A stretch of 14,748 nt of DNA from DATKQY01 sp035532475 (GTDB taxonomy: Bacteria > Actinomycetota > Acidimicrobiia > Acidimicrobiales > Bog-793). The stretch spans positions 1 through 14,748 of the forward strand of contig DATKQY010000019.1 in NCBI GenBank assembly GCA_035532475.1, read 5' to 3'. Below the pieces are notes generated by a model that did no database searches, was not told where the DNA came from, and saw only the letters and a program-made list of their open reading frames with translations. This document shows positions 10,251 to 14,748 of the stretch, in pieces. The translations under genes and the position numbers were made by a program. The number at the start of each line of letters is the position of its first letter. Positions within the stretch are counted from its first letter, which is position 1.

Positions 10251-11068
10251 CGCCGACCGGCGTGGATGGGGCCTGCGAGATCCCGCAGCGACGCCGCGCT
10301 GACGCGCCCGGAGCGCACGGCGATGATCTCGGCACAGATCGAGACGGCGGTCTCCTCGGGGCTTCGCGAGCCGATGTCAATCCCTATCGGCGCCATGACG
10401 CGTGTCAGTTCCTCGGCGCTGACCCCGGCTTCGGACAAGCGCGCGTTGCGCTTGGCGACCGTGCCGCGCGAGCCCATCGCCCCGATGTAGCCGACCTCGG
10501 TCCGTAGCGCCCCGATGATGGCCGGCACGTCGAACTTCGGGTCATGGGTGAGGACGCAGAGCGCGTCGCGCGGCGTGAGGGCGTCGCCGACCCTGGCGAG
10601 GTAGCGGTCGGGCCAGTCCACGACGATCTCGTCGGCCATCGGGAACCGCGACCGGGTGGCGAACACCGGCCGCGGGTCGCAGACGGTGACCCGGTAACCG
10701 AGGAGCTTCGCGAGGCGCGCAAGCGCGCCGGTGAAGTCCATGGCGCCGAACACGATCATGCGCGGCGGCGCGGCGAAGCTCTCGAGGAAGACCGTCACCT
10801 CGTCCGCACGGGCCTCGCCGTGCCGCCCGTAGTGTCGCGTCGTCGTGCGGCCGACCTCCAGCGCGGCTGCGAGGTCGCGTGCCACTACACGGTCGAGCCC
10901 GGCGTCGCCGAGCGAGCCGAGGGGGGATTCTCCCGGGCGGACGAGCAGCTTCGCGCCGAGCGTCGGGGCGCCCGCTCCGGCGGCGGGGTCGACCGTCACG
11001 ACGGTCGCGAGCGCGACGGGCAGCTCGAGGGTGAGGCACTCGCGCAATGACTCGAAGAGGCCGCTCAC
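10247..11068 (-). CDS. XdhC/CoxI-family molybdenum cofactor maturation protein (Rossmann C-domain)
   Basis: This 273-residue XdhC-family protein has a divergent N-terminal XdhC domain (residues 5-95) and a clear C-terminal Rossmann-type XdhC_C domain: RMIVFGAMDFTGALARLAKL at 103-122, CVLTHDPKFDVP at 171-182, YIGAMGSRGTVAKRNARL at 194-211, and the diagnostic IGIDIGSRSPEETAVSICAE at 228-247. The family delivers sulfurated cofactor to xanthine-oxidase-type apoenzymes. The start is GTG 11068, overlapping the preceding stop as GTGA. The frame stays open further upstream to 11350, but that part is Arg-rich antiparallel noise over the preceding gene. The end overlaps the nucleotidyltransferase start (GTGA). 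Confidence 0.9.
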   Translation of the reverse strand: MSGLFESLRECLTLELPVALATVVTVDPAAGAGAPTLGAKLLVRPGESPLGSLGDAGLDRVVARDLAAALEVGRTTTRHYGRHGEARADEVTVFLESFAAPPRMIVFGAMDFTGALARLAKLLGYRVTVCDPRPVFATRSRFPMADEIVVDWPDRYLARVGDALTPRDALCVLTHDPKFDVPAIIGALRTEVGYIGAMGSRGTVAKRNARLSEAGVSAEELTRVMAPIGIDIGSRSPEETAVSICAEIIAVRSGRVSAASLRDLAGPIHAGRR

Positions 11069-11379
11069 CAGTCCAACGGCTCCACGAAGACGCGGACCGT
11101 CCCGCCGCACGTGAGGCCGACGGCGAAGGCTTCCTCGTCGCTGTACCCGAAGGTGCACAGGCGCGCCCGCCCACTGCTCAGCGCGTCGAGCGCCTCGGTG
11201 ACGACAGCCCCTTCGACGCAGCCGCCGGACACCGACCCGGCGACTTCGCCGTCCTCCGACACCGCCATCGCCGCACCCTCGTCTCGGGGCCCGGACCCCT
11301 CGACGCCGACGACGCGCGCGAGCGCGACGCGCCTGTTGGCCGAACGCCACCGGTCGATGTCGGCGAGCAGCTCCTTCAT
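11065..11379 (-). CDS. Small XdhC/CoxI N-domain protein, first gene of the cox block
   Basis: The 104-residue protein consists only of the XdhC N-domain (XdhC_CoxI family): RVALARVVGVEGSGPRDEGA at 17-36, GSVSGGCVEG at 48-57 (C54) and LTCGGTVRVFVEPLDW at 89-104 (C91). It probably works together with the next gene, so that the usual two-domain XdhC is split over two coupled genes (GTGA overlap). The start MKELLADIDRW at 11379 matches the family N terminus but has no clear Shine-Dalgarno. An upstream ATG at 11445 in the same frame would add 22 polar residues and sits right behind a purine run. Family sure, start uncertain. Confidence 0.85.
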   Translation of the reverse strand: MKELLADIDRWRSANRRVALARVVGVEGSGPRDEGAAMAVSEDGEVAGSVSGGCVEGAVVTEALDALSSGRARLCTFGYSDEEAFAVGLTCGGTVRVFVEPLDW

Positions 11380-11473
11380 CGGCGCCGCGCCGGGTCGCCC
11401 GCCGGTCGTGCGCACCCTTTCCCTCTCCGAGCGATCATGCGTCATCCCTTCTCGATGCCGAAGCTCCCGCAAC

Positions 11474-11501
11474 AGGATCGCACGGCTGAGGCGTCCGTCA
11501 A
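11474..11501 (-). promoter_or_regulatory. Candidate promoter of the cox block
   Basis: On the minus strand, TTGACG (11501-11496) matches the -35 consensus at five of six bases. After a 16-nt spacer comes GATCCT (11479-11474), a weaker -10. Transcription would begin near 11467, after the hairpin at 11531-11562 and before either candidate start of the first cox gene. Position is good, the -10 is poor. Confidence 0.4.
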
Positions 11502-11530
11502 GAGCGAGGAGGGTCGGGGAGCCGCTGATG

Positions 11531-11562
11531 GCGTCGGCCGCGATGCCGTCCGCGGCCGACGC
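11531..11562 (-). terminator. Strong 12-bp GC hairpin downstream of the RsbW-like gene
   Basis: The arms GCGTCGGCCGCG (11531-11542) and CGCGGCCGACGC (11551-11562) are perfectly complementary around an 8-nt loop, 24 nt after the RsbW-like stop and just upstream of the candidate cox promoter. No T-run follows, but such tail-less hairpins are common ends in high-GC actinobacteria. It probably insulates the cox block. Confidence 0.5.
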
Positions 11563-11586
11563 GGCGCGCGACGTCCTTCTCGACGT

Positions 11587-11997
11587 TCAGAAGTCGAGCT
11601 CGAACCAGACCGTCTTCGTGACCGCTGAACGCTGGACGCCCCATCGGCTGGCCAGTGCCTCCACGATCACGAGTCCGCGACCGTGCTCGTCCTGGAGCTC
11701 GCGCGGCACCGGCGCCACGCTCGCCGCCCGGTTCAGGTCCGCGACCTCGACGGCCAGCCGTTGCTCGGCGATACGCACGCGCAGCCAGACGGACGAGCGG
11801 GTGTGCAGCAGGGCGTTCGTGACCAGCTCGGAGGTGAGCAGCTCGGCGACCTGGCGGAAGCCGTCGGGACGGTCGGCGAGCACCCCGCCGACGACCTGGC
11901 GCGACCGGCGCGCGACCTCCGGGCCGGGGTGCATGAGGTGGACGATGAGCCCCTCGTCGCTCCGGGCCTTGTTGAATGCGGTGTCCGGGGAGGTCAC
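11587..11997 (-). CDS. RsbW-like ATP-binding (GHKL) regulatory protein
   Basis: A 136-residue single-domain GHKL ATPase of the anti-sigma-factor/RsbW-like type found in many copies in actinobacteria; partner unknown. The N-box is ELVTNALLH at 57-65 (N61) and the G2 region is HGRGLVIVEALASRWGV at 105-121. The G1 box reads VADLN around D87 where the family normally has a D-x-G pattern, so that glycine is missing. The chosen start is GTG 11997, giving about 20 residues before the conserved domain; no Shine-Dalgarno supports it, and the frame stays open upstream without convincing sequence. It lies 139 nt after the MarR gene on the same strand and ends before the 12-bp hairpin. Confidence 0.75.
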   Translation of the reverse strand: MTSPDTAFNKARSDEGLIVHLMHPGPEVARRSRQVVGGVLADRPDGFRQVAELLTSELVTNALLHTRSSVWLRVRIAEQRLAVEVADLNRAASVAPVPRELQDEHGRGLVIVEALASRWGVQRSAVTKTVWFELDF

Positions 11998-12136
11998 GGG
12001 CGCACCGCTACTCGCGTCGCGCCCCTGGCGCGCGCGCCGGCAGGCAAGCTGGCACGAAGACATTCTGCACGCCAGCGTCGGCTTATGCATGGGACCGGCC
12101 CCCGCGCGGCGGCTTCCGGCACGCAAGGCGGGCGCG

Positions 12137-12634
12137 TCAAGGCCCGGGGGGCCCGTCGCTCGCGCCGAGCCCGACGCGGCGCACTCGTGACGGCACGGCC
12201 GCGACCAGCTCGTTGAGCACGCGCTCGAGGTCGGCTGCCAGTGGCGTGCCGAGCGCGTCGGTGAGCGCCTGGTACTGGGCATCGATGAGGGGCGCCAGCG
12301 ACGCGATGGTCGCTCGGCCCTTCGGCGCGAGCGTCACGAGCACCCGTCGTTGGTCGCTCGCGACCCGCGAGCGCTCGACGAGCCCGTCCCGCTCCATTCT
12401 CGATAAGACGCCCGTCAGGCTCGGCGGGACGATCTGGCAGGCGCGAGCGAGCTCGTGCTGCTCGGCCCCGCTCAGTCCGCCGAGCACGCGCAGGATCCTC
12501 CACTGCTGCTCGGTCAGCCCGAAGTGGTTGATGATCGGCCGGAAGAGCGACAGCAGGGACTCGAGCGCCTCCCGGACGAGCCGCGGCAGGTCGGGATGAT
12601 CGAGCGGGACACGCTGCTTCCCATCCGTCGTCAT
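12137..12634 (-). CDS. hpaR: HpaR-like MarR-family repressor of homoprotocatechuate catabolism
   Basis: This 165-residue winged-helix MarR protein most resembles HpaR, the repressor of homoprotocatechuate (3,4-dihydroxyphenylacetate) catabolic genes. The signature FRPIINHFGLTEQQWRILRV spans 31-50, the recognition helix region PPSLTGVLSRMERDGL is at 70-85, and the wing is around SDQRRVLVTLAPKG. ATG 12634 is preceded by GAGGAG at a 7-nt distance; a GTG one codon earlier (12637) is also possible. It is divergent from hpaD, encoding the ring-cleavage enzyme of that pathway, with a 119-nt shared control region, which supports both the identity and autoregulation. Confidence 0.85.
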   Translation of the reverse strand: MTTDGKQRVPLDHPDLPRLVREALESLLSLFRPIINHFGLTEQQWRILRVLGGLSGAEQHELARACQIVPPSLTGVLSRMERDGLVERSRVASDQRRVLVTLAPKGRATIASLAPLIDAQYQALTDALGTPLAADLERVLNELVAAVPSRVRRVGLGASDGPPGP

Positions 12635-12658
12635 CACGACTCTCCTCGGCCCTCGCGG

Positions 12659-12687
12659 ACTATCCGCTCGTGCCGCAAATCAGTTAA
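12659..12687 (-). promoter_or_regulatory. Candidate promoter of the HpaR-like gene
   Basis: On the minus strand TTAACT (12687-12682) and GATAGT (12664-12659) each match the -35 and -10 consensus at four of six bases and are separated by exactly 17 nt, giving a leader of about 20 nt before ATG 12634. Confidence 0.4.
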
Positions 12688-12701
12688 CATGTGAAGTAAA
12701 C
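12683..12701. promoter_or_regulatory. Candidate MarR-type operator in the hpaR-hpaD gap
   Basis: GTTAAC and GTAAAC form an imperfect inverted repeat (one mismatch) separated by 7 nt in the only AT-rich patch of the region. It overlaps the -35 of the repressor promoter and lies about 50 nt before the hpaD start, a fitting place for an autoregulating repressor to act on both genes. Confidence 0.35.
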
Positions 12702-12753
12702 AACCGGTCCGCGCGGCGGGTCGATCCGCACGGCCCGCGGAGGTCGGGGAGGC

Positions 12754-13602
12754 ATGGGGGAGCTCGTTCTTGCTGCGAAGGTGACGCACGTCCCGTCGAT
12801 GCTGATCTGCGAGATGCCGGGCAGGTACTTCGGCCTGCGCGACGACGCCATCGCGGGCCATCGCGAGATCGGGCGGAGGCTGCGCGAGCAGGAGGTCGAC
12901 ACGCTCGTCGTCTTCGACACGCACTGGCTCGTCAACAGCGGCTATCACGTCAACAGCTGCGAGCGATACTCGGGGGTGTTCAGCAGCAACGAGTTCCCGC
13001 ACCTCATCCAGAACATGGAGTACGACATCCCGGGCGATCCCGCGCTCGGCGACGCGATCGCCGAGCTCGCCACGGCAGGTGGCGTCACGGTCCGCTCGCA
13101 CCACCTGCAGAGCCTGGACCTCGAGTACGGCACCCTCGTCCCGGTCCACTACATGGATCCCGAGAACCGCCTGCGCGTCGTCTCGGTCGCCGCATGGTGC
13201 CCGTGGCACCTCCATGAGGACAGCCGGGTCGTCGGCAACGCGGTGCGCGAGGCCATCGAAGCGAGCGACTGCCGCGCCGCCATCGTCGCAAGTGGCTCGC
13301 TCTCGCACCGGATCCACGACAGCCGCGACGCCGAGGAGGGGCTGTTCACGATCAGCGGGGAGTTCTACCGCCAGGTCGACCTGCGGGTGCTCGAGCTCTG
13401 GCAGGCCGGCAGGTTCAAGGAGTTCGTGGCGATGCTCCCCGAGTACGCGCAGCACTGCTACGGCGAGGGGATGATGCACGACACGGCGATGCTACTGGGC
13501 GCGCTCGGCTGGGACGGGTACGTCGGCGCCGTCGAGATCATCACGCCCTGGTTCGCGAGCTCGGGTACCGGGCAGGTGAACGCGGTCTTCCCCGTCGTAT
13601 AG
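12754..13602 (+). CDS. hpaD: 3,4-dihydroxyphenylacetate 2,3-dioxygenase (class III extradiol, LigB superfamily)
   Basis: The enzyme opens the ring of homoprotocatechuate next to the hydroxyl groups, the central step of 4-hydroxyphenylacetate meta-cleavage. The 282-residue protein matches the enterobacterial HpaD/HpcB sequence along its whole length: KVTHVPSM at 9-16, VVFDTHWLVNS at 52-62, LEYGTLVPV at 123-131, ASGSLSHR at 179-186, MLPEYAQHCYGEG at 227-239 and SSGTGQVNAVFP at 269-280. By analogy with LigB, H12, H57 and E261 are the likely metal ligands. The start is ATG with GGAGG 10 nt upstream. It stands alone: no other enzyme of the pathway lies in the window. It is divergent from the HpaR-like repressor. 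Confidence 0.95.
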   Translation: MGELVLAAKVTHVPSMLICEMPGRYFGLRDDAIAGHREIGRRLREQEVDTLVVFDTHWLVNSGYHVNSCERYSGVFSSNEFPHLIQNMEYDIPGDPALGDAIAELATAGGVTVRSHHLQSLDLEYGTLVPVHYMDPENRLRVVSVAAWCPWHLHEDSRVVGNAVREAIEASDCRAAIVASGSLSHRIHDSRDAEEGLFTISGEFYRQVDLRVLELWQAGRFKEFVAMLPEYAQHCYGEGMMHDTAMLLGALGWDGYVGAVEIITPWFASSGTGQVNAVFPVV

Positions 13603-13619
13603 CCGAGCTGAACCCCGGC

Positions 13620-13639
13620 GCGGTGCGGGCGAGCACCGT
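13620..13639 (+). terminator. Hairpin after hpaD
   Basis: CGGTGC (13621-13626) and GCACCG (13633-13638) pair perfectly around a 6-nt loop, with a further G-T wobble outside, 18 nt after the hpaD stop. The following bases are only mildly T-containing, so termination is possible but unproven. The rest of the gap up to 13768 shows no convincing gene. Confidence 0.35.
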
Positions 13640-13768
13640 CCTCGTCGTCCGTCACGGAGCGCCTCGACATCCGCCCGGCGGGAGGTCGATCACGGAGCGG
13701 CCGCCACCGATGCGCGATCCGAGCTCGGCCGAGTCGTGGGCGCCGGGCGTGCGTTCGAGGATCAGGCG

Positions 13769-14515
13769 CTATTGCGGACGGTGAGCGCCCGAGCGGCGTA
13801 GCTCGAGGCGGTAGGCATAGCGATTGGGGTTGAACCAGCTCGTCGTCGACTCGACAGGGGTGGAGCGCCCATCGAGATAACGGCGGTCGATCCGAAGCGC
13901 TGGGCGGCCGGCCGCCATGTCGATCTGCTCGGCCGCCGACGGCGGGAGGCGGTCGACGGTCACCTCCTGCAGGGCGCTGACGATCTGGCCGTCGAGCACC
14001 GGCTCGAGCAGCTGGAGCACGGTGGTACGACGCCGGGCGCCCGCGCGCGACAGGAACGTCCTACGCAGCTTGACGCCGAGCGCCCGGGGGAGGCAGATCT
14101 CGGTGTATACGAAGGGGGCGTCGCCGGTGAGCCGGCGGATCGCGAGGTGCCACACCACGTCGCTTCCGAGGTCGGCCCTCGCACGCGCGCTCGCGGGCCC
14201 CAGCGCGAGGGGCTCGACGACCTCCATGATCGTGTCGCTCGAGAGGGCCATCAGGTCCTCGATCGAGCCGAACGAGCGCATGTACGGGCTCCGGGGTGCC
14301 GGAAAAGAGCCTCGTCCGGGCACCCGCTCGACGAGTCCCTCGGCGACGAGCTCCTGGTAGGCGCGTCGGGCGGTCTGTCGGCTCACGTGGTACGTCCGGC
14401 ACAGGTCCGCTTCCGTTGGCAGCTTGGTCTGCGGGCCGGCGGGATCGGTGAGCAGAGCACGTAGCTCGTCGGCGACGCGCCGGTAGGCGGGCGGGCTCGC
14501 GGGGTGCGTGGACAT
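13769..14515 (-). CDS. GntR-family transcriptional regulator with UTRA ligand domain (HutC subfamily)
   Basis: The 248-residue protein has an N-terminal GntR winged helix (residues 8-75, with KLPTEADLCRTYHVSRQTAR at 31-50 and the wing LVERVPGRGSF at 61-71) and a C-terminal UTRA effector-binding domain (about 95-240, with VWHLAIRRLTGDAPFVYTEI and PALRIDRRYLDG). The ligand is unknown. The start at ATG 14515 (MSTHPASPPAYRRVADEL) fits the family; no good Shine-Dalgarno precedes it, and the frame extends upstream only as low-complexity sequence. It converges on hpaD, so it probably acts on its own gene and a gene to the right of the window, where an inverted repeat and a promoter-like site are seen. 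Confidence 0.9.
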   Translation of the reverse strand: MSTHPASPPAYRRVADELRALLTDPAGPQTKLPTEADLCRTYHVSRQTARRAYQELVAEGLVERVPGRGSFPAPRSPYMRSFGSIEDLMALSSDTIMEVVEPLALGPASARARADLGSDVVWHLAIRRLTGDAPFVYTEICLPRALGVKLRRTFLSRAGARRRTTVLQLLEPVLDGQIVSALQEVTVDRLPPSAAEQIDMAAGRPALRIDRRYLDGRSTPVESTTSWFNPNRYAYRLELRRSGAHRPQ

Positions 14516-14607
14516 CGTCGAAGCGAACGGTACCAATCCCGAGGCTGCTCCGAACCGATGGCATCGCCGTCCTGACCGCGTGGCGCTCCAGTGGCGGGCG
14601 CGAACAC

Positions 14608-14625
14608 GATTTGTACGGCCAAATC
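14608..14625. promoter_or_regulatory. Perfect 6-6-6 inverted repeat, candidate GntR operator
   Basis: GATTTG (14608-14613), a 6-nt spacer TACGGC, and CAAATC (14620-14625) make a perfect interrupted palindrome that is AT-rich against its surroundings. It lies 92 nt before the regulator start and directly abuts a rightward extended -10, as expected for an operator of a divergent pair. Confidence 0.5.
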
Positions 14626-14634
14626 TGGTAGCGT
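14626..14634 (+). promoter_or_regulatory. Candidate rightward extended -10 promoter
   Basis: TGGTAGCGT fits the TGnTAnnnT extended -10 form. No good -35 is visible at 16-18 nt, where the inverted repeat lies. It would drive a gene starting near or beyond the right end of the window; no reliable start is seen within 14635-14748. Confidence 0.35.
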
Positions 14635-14636
14635 GA

Positions 14637-14658
14637 CGACGCCCCGCTCGCGGCGTCG
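14637..14658 (+). repeat. 7-bp hairpin just downstream of the rightward promoter
   Basis: CGACGCC (14637-14643) and GGCGTCG (14652-14658) pair perfectly around an 8-nt loop. If the promoter at 14626 is real, this would be the very 5' end of its transcript. Function unknown. Confidence 0.3.
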
Positions 14659-14748
14659 CGACCGTGGCCGCGGCCCGAGACTCGCTGGCGCCGTGAGGCC
14701 TGCGCGCCGGAACAGCACTGCTGCAGCAACTACTCACCGACCTTCAAG

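Noticed and set aside
11069..11350. N-terminal extension of the XdhC protein up to 11350
   Set aside because: The added 94 residues are Arg-rich with no family similarity and overlap the small XdhC N-domain gene; the GTG at 11068 gives a clean GTGA overlap.
14693..14748. A GTG start for a gene running off the right edge
   Set aside because: The frame stays open to the end but is only 18 codons long, has no Shine-Dalgarno and no recognisable sequence, so it cannot be supported.

Overview
The window is very GC-rich (I estimate about 70%), has dense short-gap operons, many GTG starts, and an actinobacterial-style accessory set (DHA2-family MFS exporter, RsbW-like ATPase, GntR/UTRA and MarR regulators). 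It most likely comes from a high-GC Actinomycetota chromosome. No tRNA, rRNA, IS element or CRISPR array is visible, and I cannot name a genus.

Layout. Positions 1-820 (+) hold the C-terminal part of a DHA2-type MFS transporter with an apparent one-base frameshift in a 7-G run near the window edge. Positions 889-1947 (+) encode a short, core-only MetE-like methyltransferase that keeps all four zinc ligands. From 11379 down to 1985 (minus strand) runs one block of ten genes devoted to aerobic carbon monoxide dehydrogenase. In transcription order these are an XdhC N-domain protein, a longer XdhC-family protein, a MobA/MocA-like nucleotidyltransferase, CoxD (MoxR AAA+ ATPase), CoxE (VWA), then CoxM (FAD), CoxS (2x[2Fe-2S]), CoxL (Mo-Cu catalytic subunit), an XdhC protein fused to a YHS domain, and CoxG. 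CoxL carries the AYRCSFR loop that marks form I, the bona fide CO-oxidising type, so the strain probably oxidises CO aerobically. Many junctions are coupled by ATGA or GTGA overlaps or gaps of 12-30 nt.

A 12-bp GC hairpin (11531-11562) and a candidate promoter (11474-11501) separate the cox block from a small RsbW-like ATPase gene (11587-11997) and an HpaR-like MarR repressor (12137-12634). The repressor is divergent from hpaD, encoding 3,4-dihydroxyphenylacetate 2,3-dioxygenase (12754-13602), and the AT-rich gap between them carries a plausible promoter and operator. A GntR/UTRA regulator (13769-14515, minus) faces hpaD convergently. Upstream of it is a perfect 6-6-6 inverted repeat next to an extended -10 that points out of the right edge, suggesting a divergent regulated gene outside the window.

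How the parts work together: CoxM, CoxS and CoxL form the enzyme. The XdhC proteins, MocA-like enzyme, CoxD and CoxE are expected to assemble the molybdenum cytosine dinucleotide cofactor and the sulfido-bridged Mo-Cu cluster. CoxG links the enzyme to the membrane and respiratory chain. The system is a known one. The less usual features are the maturation-first gene order, the XdhC-YHS fusion and several perfect hairpins at gene junctions.
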